Assembly: GCF_004348895.1 (NCBI RefSeq) | Contig: NZ_RRZK01000036.1 | Location: 180,861-244,860, forward strand | Direction: 5' to 3' | From: Pseudomonas vancouverensis | Lineage (GTDB): Bacteria > Pseudomonadota > Gammaproteobacteria > Pseudomonadales > Pseudomonadaceae | Length of the DNA stretch: 64,000 nucleotides | Shown here: positions 1-8,815 of the stretch, piece by piece | Layout of the letters: each line of letters opens with the position of its first letter | How positions within the stretch are numbered: the stretch's first letter is position 1 | Position numbers and translations under genes: made by a program | Notes under the pieces: model-generated | Seen by the model: only the letters and a program-made list of their open reading frames with translations | Database searches by the model: none | Told to the model about the DNA's origin: nothing

Positions 1-1503
1 GTCATGGATCCGATCCTTCAATACGCGCGTGAACGCGCAGGTATTCTGGGTAAAACCGGCGTCGCCAAAAACCTTCAACGACGCTTGATTGGTGGGCAGC
101 ACGCGTGCGCTGAGTGACTGCAGGTGCGGCCAATGCGCCAGCGCAAAGGCTTCGCCACGGGCCAGCAGCGAACGACTCCAGCCCAGGCCGAGCCGGTCTT
201 CAAACAGATAAATCGACACTTCGGCGTCTACGCCGTGCAAGTCATAGCGCAAAACGCCAACCGGGCCGTCATCGGCCTCGGCGATCAGCAGCAATCGATC
301 GGCGTTACCCAGGCTCGCGGTCAACCAGGCAAGATGCGTCGGCCAATCGATCAAACGCGAATCCAGCGAACTGTGCCGCACAGCCTCGGCATTTCGCCCC
401 TTGAACAACAACTGCGCATCCTCCAGGGTTGCCGGACGTACGGTCAGTACCGCTCCGGCCAATGCAGCCGCTACCCGTTGCACACCACGACCGTCAACCA
501 GTAGCCGCGAACGCTGCGCCAGGCTCTGGCGCAGCCCCTGGTTGCAGGCGACGAAGCCCACGGCCTGACGCAGTTGCTCGACACTGACCTGATCGCGCGC
601 GCCCATGAACACGTGACAACCCGAGGCGGCCATCACCTCGCCATTAGCCTGCTGATTGTTCGACACGGCAATGCAAATAGTTGGCAAGCCCAAGGCCGCC
701 CGCTCCCAGCTCGTGCCTCCGCCCGCACCGATGAACAGGTCCGCCTCAGTCATCATCTGATAGAAATTGTCGACAAATCGATGCAATCGCCAGTTCGGCC
801 GACTCTCCACCAGACTCTGCATCCGGTCCCACGCCGGGTTTTCGGCGCCGGCGACAAAATCGACTTCCAGCTCATGAAAATCCTGCAACGCCAGCATGGC
901 GTGACGGGTCTGCATGGCGGCATCGAAGCCGCCGAAATTCACCAGCACGCGCCTGGCCACGGGCTTGATCTCGATGGCCGGGCAACAGAACTCATCGCGC
1001 AACAGGGCATGACGGGGGCCGAACAATGTTCGGCAGCCTTGCGGCAGCAACGACCGGTAGGCGTCCGCCGTTCCCGAGAGGTTCTGATTGAGCAACAGGT
1101 CGACGCTGTAGGTGCGCGTGGCCAGATCGTCGACCGCAGCAATGTGGGTCGCCCAGCGCCGGGCGGCGCTCTGCCAGTGATGATCGAGACCGTAGTGATC
1201 GACGATGACCCAGTCGAAGGCCGGCTGGTCTGCCAGCACGGACGCCAGCGCGGCAATGTCGGCCTGCCACGGCAACATCGATTCGATGGCTTGATCGGGG
1301 TCTTCATCGGGGTAGCGTCCAGGCAACGCAAAGGTCTCGAAACCCTCTGCGCGCAGTGCATCCAGACGATGATTGGGCAACACTCGACAGGCAAAGGCCA
1401 CGTGGCTGCCCTGGCGGCGCAATACCCTGGCCAGGGTCAGACAACGGGCGATGTGGCCGCTGCCGATGGTCGGCGAGGCATCGGCCCGGATCAGCACCCT
1501 CAT
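1..1503 (-). CDS. pseG: PseG UDP-sugar hydrolase fused to a GNAT (PseH-like) domain; 3' end outside window
   Basis: Open from ATG at 1503 to base 1 with no stop (501 codons visible), so the C-terminus lies outside the window. PseG removes UDP from UDP-2,4-diacetamido-2,4,6-trideoxy-L-altrose in cytoplasmic pseudaminic acid synthesis. The N-terminus carries GSGHIARCLTLA (residues 14-25); His17 matches the catalytic histidine of the family. A second signature, GAGGGTSWERAALGLP, occurs near residue 277. From about residue 354 the protein becomes a GNAT-like acetyltransferase module (VRPATLEDAQ onward, with an LGLGWSRSLL acyl-CoA-loop-like stretch). That is the activity of the separate PseH, which N-acetylates the 4-amino sugar just before the PseG step. 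The start overlaps the pseF stop as ATGA, indicating translational coupling. PseG assignment is firm; the PseH role of the tail is inferred from fold and context. Confidence 0.9.
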   Translation of the reverse strand, partial: MRVLIRADASPTIGSGHIARCLTLARVLRRQGSHVAFACRVLPNHRLDALRAEGFETFALPGRYPDEDPDQAIESMLPWQADIAALASVLADQPAFDWVIVDHYGLDHHWQSAARRWATHIAAVDDLATRTYSVDLLLNQNLSGTADAYRSLLPQGCRTLFGPRHALLRDEFCCPAIEIKPVARRVLVNFGGFDAAMQTRHAMLALQDFHELEVDFVAGAENPAWDRMQSLVESRPNWRLHRFVDNFYQMMTEADLFIGAGGGTSWERAALGLPTICIAVSNNQQANGEVMAASGCHVFMGARDQVSVEQLRQAVGFVACNQGLRQSLAQRSRLLVDGRGVQRVAAALAGAVLTVRPATLEDAQLLFKGRNAEAVRHSSLDSRLIDWPTHLAWLTASLGNADRLLLIAEADDGPVGVLRYDLHGVDAEVSIYLFEDRLGLGWSRSLLARGEAFALAHWPHLQSLSARVLPTNQASLKVFGDAGFTQNTCAFTRVLKDRIHD

Positions 1504-2207
1504 TGCAGCTCACCACCGGCTTTCAAGGCGGCATACAGGTATTCGGCACGCGTCCAGTCTTCGGGTGTGTCGATGTCCTGCACCAGATAGCGCGGCAGGA
1601 TTACCGGCAGGCTGCGTGGTGAATACAAGACCTCGCCCCGCAACCACGCCTCGCTGCGCCCCCAATAGAACTGCCCGGCATCCTGATAGGCCACCGGCAG
1701 GTCCTGGGAGCGAGTCTCACGAAATTGCGGATACAACGCGCTCAAGGCGCCCTGCTCGTCCAGGGTCAGCGCTCGCTGTATCGGAAAGCCGAAGTCGCAC
1801 ACCGAAAAGGCAAACGACCTGTCCCGGTGTTGCGCCAGTGATTGCAGGCCTTGCCTGATAAAGCGCGCCTGCAACAAGGGGGCAGTTGCATAGATGCAGC
1901 ACGCCATTTCAAACATCTGTCCCTGCTGCTGCAACGCTAGCAGGGCATGAACCATCACCGCGGCGGTACCGGTAAAGTCGTCCGCCAGCGCGGCCGGGCG
2001 CATGAACGGTACCTGGGCGCCACTGGCTCGCGCCAGCTCGGCAATTTCCTCGTCATCGGTGCTGACCACCACCGCCTCGAACAACCCGCATTCGAGGGCC
2101 GTTCGAATCGAGCGGGCAATCATCGGCACGCCGTCGAACGGCTTGAGGTTCTTGCGCGGAATGCGCTTGCTGCCGCCACGGGCAGGGATGATTGCGATGT
2201 TGTTCAC
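1500..2207 (-). CDS. pseF: pseudaminic acid cytidylyltransferase
   Basis: Transfers CMP from CTP to pseudaminic acid, giving the donor used by flagellin glycosyltransferases. The N-terminal signature IAIIPARGGSKRIPRKN (residues 4-20) is the nucleotide-binding loop of the CMP-sialic/pseudaminic acid synthetase family, and the acidic pair expected for metal binding lies downstream. I chose GTG at 2207 (235 aa) over an in-frame TTG at 2225: a GGAAAG Shine-Dalgarno-like run sits 6 nt before the GTG, and the family normally begins just before the IAIIPARGGS strand. It lies 23 nt after pseC and its stop overlaps the pseG start. Function is confident from the motif and neighbours. Confidence 0.93.
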   Translation of the reverse strand: MNNIAIIPARGGSKRIPRKNLKPFDGVPMIARSIRTALECGLFEAVVVSTDDEEIAELARASGAQVPFMRPAALADDFTGTAAVMVHALLALQQQGQMFEMACCIYATAPLLQARFIRQGLQSLAQHRDRSFAFSVCDFGFPIQRALTLDEQGALSALYPQFRETRSQDLPVAYQDAGQFYWGRSEAWLRGEVLYSPRSLPVILPRYLVQDIDTPEDWTRAEYLYAALKAGGELQ

Positions 2208-2230
2208 AGGCGTCTTTCCAGGCAAAACCG

Positions 2231-3388
2231 CTATTGAAGCAACCGCTGCAAGTGCCCCACCACAGTGTCCTGCTGCTCGTCACTGAGCAACGGAAACAGC
2301 GGCAGGCTGATCGCCTCGGTGTAGTAACGCTCGGCCTGCGGGAAGTCACCCTCGGCAAACCCCAGGTCACGGTAGTACGGCTGCAAATGCACGGGAATGT
2401 AGTGCAGATTCACACCGACTCCGGCGGCCCGCAACCCCTCGAACACCTGGCGATGGCTCAGATTGATCCGGCCGGTTTGCAAACGCACCACATACAGGTG
2501 CCATGCCGATTCGGCCTGCACTTGTGCGACGGGCAACGTCAGCGGCAAATGGGCCAGCAACCGGCTGTAACGCGCCGCCAGCTCACGCCGACGGGCCACG
2601 AACTCATCGAGCCTGGCCAGTTGCGACAAGCCCAGCGCCGCTTGCAGATCGGTGATTCGATAGTTGAAGCCCAGCTCCACCTGCTGGTAGTACCAGGGGC
2701 CATGGCTGGGTTCGCTCATCTGCTGCGGGTCGCGGGTCATGCCGTGGCTGCGCAGGCGCTGCAAGCGCTCGGCCAGTTCCGGGCGATTGGTCAGGACCAT
2801 GCCGCCCTCGGCGCTGGTGATGATTTTCACCGGGTGAAAGCTGAACACCGTCATTGCCGCAAATTCGCCACATCCCACCGGGCGCCCGGCGTAAGACGCC
2901 CCGACCGCATGGGAGGCATCCTCGATCACGGTAAAAGCGTAACGCTCGGCCAGTTCGGCAATCCTGCGCATGTCGCAGCTCTGCCCGGAGAACGCCACCG
3001 CCACCAACACTTTCGGCAACTTGCCGTCGCGCTCGGCTTGCTCCAGTTTGCTTGCCAGCACCTCGGCGTCGAGGTTCCAGGTCAGCGGGTCGATGTCGAC
3101 GAAATCCACTCCCGCACCGCAATAACGGCCGCAGTTGGCCGAGGCGAGGAAGGTATTCGGTGTCGTCCACAGCCAGTCGCCCGGCCCGAGGTCCGCCGCC
3201 AGGCAAGCAATGTGCAGCGCGGCCGTGGCGTTGCACACCGCCACGGCAAAACCTGCCTGGCAACGCTCAGCCATCGCCCGTTCGAAACGCTCGATGGTCG
3301 GACCTTGCGTGAGCCAGTCGGACTGCAACACCTCGACCACAGCATCGATGTCCGTTTGATCCACGCTCTGCCGACCGTAGGGAATCAT
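2231..3388 (-). CDS. pseC: UDP-4-amino-4,6-dideoxy-N-acetyl-L-altrosamine transaminase
   Basis: PLP-dependent DegT/DnrJ/EryC1 aminotransferase of 385 aa, the usual length. It aminates C4 of the 4-keto sugar made by PseB, using glutamate. The Schiff-base lysine is K188 in SFHPVKIITSAEGG. NATAALHIA (about 53-61) forms the phosphate-binding segment and VIEDASHAVGA (154-164) carries the conserved Asp/His that contact the cofactor ring. Its ATG overlaps the pseB stop (ATGA at 3388-3385), so the two are coupled. As a sugar aminotransferase it could in principle act elsewhere, but adjacency to pseB, pseF and pseG makes the PseC assignment strong. Confidence 0.94.
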   Translation of the reverse strand: MIPYGRQSVDQTDIDAVVEVLQSDWLTQGPTIERFERAMAERCQAGFAVAVCNATAALHIACLAADLGPGDWLWTTPNTFLASANCGRYCGAGVDFVDIDPLTWNLDAEVLASKLEQAERDGKLPKVLVAVAFSGQSCDMRRIAELAERYAFTVIEDASHAVGASYAGRPVGCGEFAAMTVFSFHPVKIITSAEGGMVLTNRPELAERLQRLRSHGMTRDPQQMSEPSHGPWYYQQVELGFNYRITDLQAALGLSQLARLDEFVARRRELAARYSRLLAHLPLTLPVAQVQAESAWHLYVVRLQTGRINLSHRQVFEGLRAAGVGVNLHYIPVHLQPYYRDLGFAEGDFPQAERYYTEAISLPLFPLLSDEQQDTVVGHLQRLLQ

Positions 3389-4386
3389 GCCGGCAACCGC
3401 GCGTGCAGGTCGGCGATCTGCGCCACCGAGAGAAAGTGCGGGTTGGTGTCGGAGCGGTACTCGAAGTCTTCGCCCACCGGCGTTCCGCGCTCACCTGTTC
3501 CGTCCACGGCAAAATCCACGTCGACGCTGGTGAAGCGGATCGACGGCTGGATGGTGTAGTGGTCGGCGAACTCCAGGGTCATGCGCGCATCGTCCAGCGG
3601 CACCATCAGTTCGTGAAGCTTCTCGCCGGGGCGAATGCCCACGTGCTTGTGCGGCAAATGCGCGGCCATACCGCGCGCCAGATCGACAATACGAATCGAC
3701 GGAATCTTCGGCACGAACACTTCGCCGCCGTGCATGCGTGCGAAGCTGTCGAGCACGAATTGCACACCATGATCGAGGGTGATCCAGAACCGCGTCATGC
3801 GCTCGTCGGTGATCGGCAACTCGCTCACGCCTTGGTTGATCAGCTGGCTGAAAAACGGCACCACCGAGCCACGCGAACCGGCGACGTTGCCGTAGCGAAC
3901 CACGGCAAAACGGGTGTCGTGCTCGCCGGCAATGTTGTTGGCGGCCACGAACAGCTTGTCCGACAGCAGTTTGGTCGCGCCATACAGGTTGATCGGGCTC
4001 GCCGCCTTGTCGGTGGACAGCGCGACCACTTGCTTGACGCCGTTGTCGATGGCGGCGGCGATGATGTTCTCCGCGCCGCTGACGTTGGTGCGGATGCACT
4101 CGGTGGGGTTGTACTCCGCCGCCGGTACCTGCTTGAGGGCCGCGGCATGCACTACGTAATCGATACCGCGCATGGCCTGACGCAGGCGCTCGGCATCACG
4201 CACATCGCCGAGGAAGTAACGCATGCAGGGTGCGTTGAACGTCTGCTGCATCTCGTACTGCTTGAGCTCGTCCCGGGAGAACACCACCACACGCTTGGGC
4301 TGGTATTGCTCCAGCAGGCGACGGATGAAATTGCGCCCGAACGAACCGGTGCCACCTGAGATGAAAATCGATTTGCCGTTGAACAT
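3385..4386 (-). CDS. pseB: UDP-N-acetylglucosamine 4,6-dehydratase (inverting)
   Basis: First enzyme of the pseudaminic acid pathway: 4,6-dehydration with C5 inversion of UDP-GlcNAc. An SDR-type Rossmann protein of 333 aa with the NADP-binding loop GGTGSFG (11-17). The active site is visible as STDKA (T125-D126-K127) and YGATK (Tyr135, Lys139), the arrangement of FlaA1/PseB rather than of the retaining membrane dehydratases, since no membrane segments precede it. It heads the pseB-pseC-pseF-pseG run, 30 nt after the upstream glycosyltransferase stop codon, and so probably shares its transcript. Confidence 0.95.
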   Translation of the reverse strand: MFNGKSIFISGGTGSFGRNFIRRLLEQYQPKRVVVFSRDELKQYEMQQTFNAPCMRYFLGDVRDAERLRQAMRGIDYVVHAAALKQVPAAEYNPTECIRTNVSGAENIIAAAIDNGVKQVVALSTDKAASPINLYGATKLLSDKLFVAANNIAGEHDTRFAVVRYGNVAGSRGSVVPFFSQLINQGVSELPITDERMTRFWITLDHGVQFVLDSFARMHGGEVFVPKIPSIRIVDLARGMAAHLPHKHVGIRPGEKLHELMVPLDDARMTLEFADHYTIQPSIRFTSVDVDFAVDGTGERGTPVGEDFEYRSDTNPHFLSVAQIADLHARLPA

Positions 4387-4416
4387 GCCTTCAGTCCTTA
4401 TACCTGTGCGTCGGGC

Positions 4417-7338
4417 TTAGCCGAGCAGTTGCGCCCAGTTCAGCGGAGCGCTGTCGCCCAGGGAGAAACCCTTGCCGTTCAAGGCCAGGTTGGCGTTGTA
4501 GGCCTGGTCCTGTGCAAAGGCCGCCGGCCACTTGTCACGCAGCGCCGCGAGGGCCTGGGCAGGTTGTGGAACTTCACCGGAATGGACGACCTGGGCCAGC
4601 GGCGTCCACACGGTAAGGTAACCGGCCTGAGCGGTCTTGAGGCAAAGATCGACGTCGTTCAAACCGTCGGCGAAAGTCACGCTGTCGAGACCGTCCACGG
4701 CGTCGAACAGCTCCTTGCGCACCATCAGGCACAAGCTCGAGACGGCCGAGAAGTTCTGCTCCAGCGCCAGGCGTTGCATGTAGCCACTGGCATCGTGTTT
4801 TTCGCCGACGAAGGCCGAGCCCACGCCACCGTTCAGGCCGAGAATCAGGCCAGCCTGGGTGATCTTGCCATCGCGGCCGATCACTTTCGGGCCGACCACA
4901 CCCACTTCCGGACGCTGGGCATGGTTGAGCAACGACTCGATCCAGTTCGGATTGACCACTTCACTGTCTGCCGCCAACAGCACCAGGTACTCGCCTTGCG
5001 CCTGTTGGCTGGCGGCGTTGTACAAGGCAGCGACGTTCATCGGCTGATCGGCACGCAGGATGCTGACCTTCGGATGCTGATAAGTGCCCAGCCAGTCATT
5101 GACTGGCGCCGATTGGCTCGAATTGGCCGCGATCAAGACCTCATAGCGGGTGTAGCGCGTACGCAGCAGGACCGCTTGCAGGCATTGCTGCAAGGCCGCC
5201 AGATCGTCACCCGCCGGCACGATGATCGACACCAGCGGACGTTCGCTGTGACGGTAGTCCACCTGATAGGTACCCGGCACCGCTGACGTAACCTTGGCCT
5301 TGTAGCCGCGATTGCCCAGGTGACGCAGCAGCGCCAGGCGCTCATCGGCATTTTCTTCCAGCTCAGGCGCCTGGGCGATCAGCAGCGGTTCGTCGAGGTG
5401 GGCCAGGCCGTTGAGGCCGCCCTGCTCGATGATGCGCAAGAGCAGATCGAATTCCAGGGCCTTGCTGAAGTCGGCCTGGTAACCGCCCACTTCCATGAAC
5501 ACTTCACGACGGATCAACCAGTGACGTGCCATCAGGGCTGGCAGGCTTTGCAACAGGTCCAGATTGAAACCGGGACGGAACACATCCACCAATGCACCTT
5601 CGGCAGTGCGCTGGATTTCGTCGGTGGCAACGGCACGGCAATCTTCGGCCGAGATCAACTCAAGGCCGGCGCGCAACAGGCCGCCAGCGGTGAATTCGTC
5701 GCCGGCGCTCACCAGCAGCAACCAGTCGCCGGTCGACTGACGTGCACTCTGGTTCACTTTGTCGACGTAGTTGCTCTGGGTGACCCGGACAAAGTGCAGG
5801 GTGTTCTGCGCCGTGGTGGCCGCCGGCGCTTCGCCGGTGGTGAAGACCACGATCCTGAACGCCTTACTGTGACCTTCGAGCAAACTGTCGAGGGTGACTT
5901 GCAGTTTCTCGATGTCGTTGTCCAGGTCCAGCACGAAGATGCCGAACTGAGGGCCACCGTCGTTGGCCGCCAGATGGCGGGCGATCGATTCGGCTTGCAC
6001 GGCATCGGGCTGACGCGGTTCAAGCCATTTCAGCAGCCGGCCGGACAGCATCTTGTCGAAAGTCGCCTGGTTGCCTTCGGACACCGCTTCAAGACGCGCA
6101 GACCAGTCACTCAGGGTCCGGGCCTCGTCGTCTTCGCCCAGCAACTCCAGCTGTGCCACCAGTCGCTTGATCACCGTGCGGTTGAACACGTTGATGTCGT
6201 GGGCCTGCCACAGGCGGTCGACCACACTTTCCGGCGTGTCGTTGTTGCGCGCCAGCATCAGGTTTTGCTGACGGGTCCAGGCGCCTTCCAGGCCTTGCAG
6301 CTGAACGCGGCCAGCCGGCATCGCGTGCAACAGGAATTCGAAACCGGTCAGTTGGTCGAAAAATGCCTGGTTGTAGAACGGCATTTCCACGTACTGCCGA
6401 GGGCCGAAACGGCGCACGGGACCGGCTTCGACATCGATCCAGCCAGACTCGAAAATCAGCTCGGTGGTCAGTGCCCGATTGGTGCGCAGACTGTCGGCCA
6501 GGGCCTCGAAACTTTGCAGGGCGAACTGCTTGCCCTGCTCAGCGTCCGGCTCCTGGATCTGCGTCGGCAAGGCGTGCAGAAACGCGGCGAAGTGTTCACG
6601 CTCGGCGACGGTCTTGACGTCCGTGTGCGCCAGGGTGTGGAAGATTTCGGTGTTGTGGTCGGAGTAGCCGTAGTTCATCTCGCGCACGGTATAAGGAATC
6701 GGCAACACCCGGGCCTTGGCACGCGCCAGCATGTAATAGGTGTGACCGATTTCTTGCCACTGGAAGGACGTGTCCTGCGGCATCGCGCGGTACCAGTCCT
6801 TGACCAGCGAGGTACGCTGGACCGCATAGAAAGGCGGCAGGTACTGGTGCATGTAATCCAGCACGCGCTCCTGGGCAATTTCCGACGAATAATCCTCGCA
6901 GACCTTCTTGTCGCGACGGTAGTAATTGACGCTGTTGGTCAGCGCCAGGTACATCATGCTGTAGCCGTGGCACAGGCCGTAGTCCGGGTTGGCCTCCATG
7001 AAGGCAACGGCCTGGCGCAACGAGTCATGCACGTGGAAGTCATCGTCGGCGGCGAACACGATGAAAGGCGTGGTCACTTGCTCCACGCCATGGTCCAGTT
7101 TGGCGCGAACGCCCCAGTAGCCGAATTGCGGCAGATGCTGGTAGTCCACGTTCGCGTACTGTCCCAGCAGGGCTGGCTGCCCCTCGGCCGAGGAATCGAG
7201 CACCAGGATCCGGCAAGGCAAGCTGCTGTAAAAACGCGCCGCCCTGCGCAGGAACGCCGGCCGCTCGTGAGACATCAGTACCACGGTCAGTTGTTCGTGA
7301 AATGCTGCCCCGTGTTCAGAACTGTTCTTGCCTTGCAT
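4417..7338 (-). CDS. multidomain glycosyltransferase, probable flagellin-modifying
   Basis: A 973-aa protein with two GT-A-like regions. The N-terminal part (LTVVLMSHERPAFLRRAARF, then FIVFAADDDFHV) resembles the TIGR00180-type glycosyltransferases. The C-terminal part (after ERPLVSIIVPAGDD, about residue 700) is a family-2 domain ending in DGLNDVDLCLKTAQAGYLTVW, a typical GT2 acceptor-region signature. I start at ATG 7338, preceded by GTGGGGAAATTT, because the longer frame from 7416 would overlap the upstream gene. Its middle and C-terminal portions are clearly paralogous to the larger glycosyltransferase at 13806. Position between a nucleotide-sugar operon and the pse genes, beside the hook genes, suggests transfer of pseudaminic acid or the CDP-sugar to flagellin; the acceptor is inferred. 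Confidence 0.82.
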   Translation of the reverse strand: MQGKNSSEHGAAFHEQLTVVLMSHERPAFLRRAARFYSSLPCRILVLDSSAEGQPALLGQYANVDYQHLPQFGYWGVRAKLDHGVEQVTTPFIVFAADDDFHVHDSLRQAVAFMEANPDYGLCHGYSMMYLALTNSVNYYRRDKKVCEDYSSEIAQERVLDYMHQYLPPFYAVQRTSLVKDWYRAMPQDTSFQWQEIGHTYYMLARAKARVLPIPYTVREMNYGYSDHNTEIFHTLAHTDVKTVAEREHFAAFLHALPTQIQEPDAEQGKQFALQSFEALADSLRTNRALTTELIFESGWIDVEAGPVRRFGPRQYVEMPFYNQAFFDQLTGFEFLLHAMPAGRVQLQGLEGAWTRQQNLMLARNNDTPESVVDRLWQAHDINVFNRTVIKRLVAQLELLGEDDEARTLSDWSARLEAVSEGNQATFDKMLSGRLLKWLEPRQPDAVQAESIARHLAANDGGPQFGIFVLDLDNDIEKLQVTLDSLLEGHSKAFRIVVFTTGEAPAATTAQNTLHFVRVTQSNYVDKVNQSARQSTGDWLLLVSAGDEFTAGGLLRAGLELISAEDCRAVATDEIQRTAEGALVDVFRPGFNLDLLQSLPALMARHWLIRREVFMEVGGYQADFSKALEFDLLLRIIEQGGLNGLAHLDEPLLIAQAPELEENADERLALLRHLGNRGYKAKVTSAVPGTYQVDYRHSERPLVSIIVPAGDDLAALQQCLQAVLLRTRYTRYEVLIAANSSQSAPVNDWLGTYQHPKVSILRADQPMNVAALYNAASQQAQGEYLVLLAADSEVVNPNWIESLLNHAQRPEVGVVGPKVIGRDGKITQAGLILGLNGGVGSAFVGEKHDASGYMQRLALEQNFSAVSSLCLMVRKELFDAVDGLDSVTFADGLNDVDLCLKTAQAGYLTVWTPLAQVVHSGEVPQPAQALAALRDKWPAAFAQDQAYNANLALNGKGFSLGDSAPLNWAQLLG

Positions 7339-7390
7339 AAATTTCCCCACAACGGCGAGTCGCCGAAAAAACCCAACGATGTCTTGTCGA

Positions 7391-8119
7391 TTAACGCACG
7401 CGACGCAGATAGCCATCCGGCGCGACGGTGATCAGCAACTTGCTGTGAATGGCCTGGTCGATCTCGAAATCGCGGTTCTCTTCCAGGTAGGCCCATACCG
7501 CGGTCTTCGGGTTGTCACCCTTGCCCCACGGACGATCCGGGAAGGCGTCCTCCGGCATGTCTTCAACCACCGTGTCCATCACCACGCAGTAGCTGCCCAC
7601 CGAGGTCATCGGTGCGTAGGCACGCAGCTCTTCGAGGACGTGTTCGTGGGTGTGGTTGGAGTCCAGCACCACCAGCACTTTTTTGCCTTCGACGCGCTGA
7701 CGCACCTGCTCGACGATGGCCGGATCGATGCTCGAACCCTGGATCATCTGGATGCGCTTGCTCATCGGGTGCGCTTCGATCGCTTCACGGTTGTGCTGGC
7801 GAATATCGATGTCGACACCCAGCACTTCGCCGTGGCCGATCAGTTCGAGCATCGAGGCGTAAAACACTAACGAGCCGCCGTGGGCGATGCCGGTCTCGAC
7901 AATGATGTCCGGCCGCAGTGCCCAGATGATCTCCTGCATGGCGACCATGTCCTGGGGGAACTGAATGATCGGGCGGCCCATCCAGCTGAAGTTGTAGGTG
8001 TACTTGTGTTTGGCCGTGGTGCCAACCCAGTCCAGCGACTCGGCTTGCAGGGCTTTGTCCTGCTGCAGGCCTTCGATGTTGCTCTTTACTTCTTCACGAA
8101 ACTGCTCATGAGGATTCAT
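7391..8119 (-). CDS. cephalosporin hydroxylase (CmcI) family protein
   Basis: A 242-aa protein of the CmcI family, which has a class I SAM-methyltransferase-like Rossmann fold. Visible features are IIVETGIAHGGSLVFYASML (the nucleotide/SAM-binding loop, about residues 72-91), LGVDIDIRQHNREAI following the next strand, and LVVLDSNHTHEHVLEEL near residue 150, where acidic and His residues bind the divalent metal in family members. CmcI relatives are common in polysaccharide and glycosylation clusters and probably act as O-methyltransferases on sugars. In this island the likely substrate is the CDP-sugar or its acyl group. ATG at 8119 lies 30 nt after the preceding acyltransferase; the exact reaction is unknown. 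Confidence 0.85.
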   Translation of the reverse strand: MNPHEQFREEVKSNIEGLQQDKALQAESLDWVGTTAKHKYTYNFSWMGRPIIQFPQDMVAMQEIIWALRPDIIVETGIAHGGSLVFYASMLELIGHGEVLGVDIDIRQHNREAIEAHPMSKRIQMIQGSSIDPAIVEQVRQRVEGKKVLVVLDSNHTHEHVLEELRAYAPMTSVGSYCVVMDTVVEDMPEDAFPDRPWGKGDNPKTAVWAYLEENRDFEIDQAIHSKLLITVAPDGYLRRVR

Positions 8120-8149
8120 TACAAACTCTCCGAAAATTTGCCGCGGCGG

Positions 8150-8815
8150 TTAGCTGAAAACCCGACCGTCTTGAAAGGAAACCGGGTTGGTCTTGATGAT
8201 CCTGGCGGGGTTGCCCGCCACGACCGCGTAGTCTGGAACGTCTTTGGTCACCACCGCGCCGGCACCGATGGTGACCCAGCGACCGATGCGCAAGCGCGGC
8301 AGGATCGTGGCGTTGGTGCCGATGAACGTGCCATCGCCGATGTCGACACAGCCGGCGATGCACACGCCCGGCGCGAGGAACACCGAATGGCCGATCCGCC
8401 CTTCATGACCGACAACGCTGCCGGCACTGATGCTGCTGTTGTCACCCAGGCTGACCTGCGCCTGCATGATCACGCCTTCCTGCAAGTAGGTACCGACGCC
8501 ATGGCTGACCATCGTCAGGTCGATGCCCGGATGGATGAAATCGCCGAGGGTGCCGCCGGCTTCGACGATCTCGCGGGTGGTGCGACAACGCAGCTCCGTG
8601 CTGCCGGTAATCAGGTTGACGAAGCGGGTGTCGGGGCCTTTCAGCTCGCGCACCCTGGCCGTACCGCCGACCACCGGCACGCCATGAAACAGCGTGCCCT
8701 GTTTCGCCGGGTCGTTATCGAGGAAGGCGAACTGCACGTGCGGCGCAGTGCGCTGCAACGTGAGGATCATCCGCACCGCTTCAGGATTGGCCGCCCCCAG
8801 CAGAAACATCTTCAC
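8150..8815 (-). CDS. PglD/NeuD-type sugar O/N-acyltransferase (left-handed beta-helix)
   Basis: 221 aa. The N-terminal ~75 residues (MFLLGAANPEAVRMILTLQ onward) form the PglD-type sugar-binding Rossmann-like subdomain. From about residue 95 there are hexapeptide repeats (GVGTYLQEGVIMQAQVSLGD, SISAGSVVGHEGRIGHSVFL, GVCIAGCVDIGDGTFIGTNA) ending in TIGAGAVVTKDVPDYAVVAGNPA, the acetyl-CoA-binding coil. The His in VVGHEG is at the catalytic-base position of PglD. The start is GTG at 8815, overlapping the aminotransferase stop as GTGA with AAGGAC upstream; an ATG two codons later is less well spaced. Downstream of an aminotransferase, it probably N-acylates the new amino group at C4; the acyl donor is not determinable. 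Confidence 0.87.
   Translation of the reverse strand: MKMFLLGAANPEAVRMILTLQRTAPHVQFAFLDNDPAKQGTLFHGVPVVGGTARVRELKGPDTRFVNLITGSTELRCRTTREIVEAGGTLGDFIHPGIDLTMVSHGVGTYLQEGVIMQAQVSLGDNSSISAGSVVGHEGRIGHSVFLAPGVCIAGCVDIGDGTFIGTNATILPRLRIGRWVTIGAGAVVTKDVPDYAVVAGNPARIIKTNPVSFQDGRVFS

Noticed and set aside
574..1590. A 338-codon plus-strand frame at the left edge
   Set aside because: Lies opposite pseG and pseF, which carry specific catalytic motifs; no support for this frame.
5320..7431. A 703-codon plus-strand frame opposite a glycosyltransferase
   Set aside because: Shadow of the GT2 gene, with no recognisable motif or start site.
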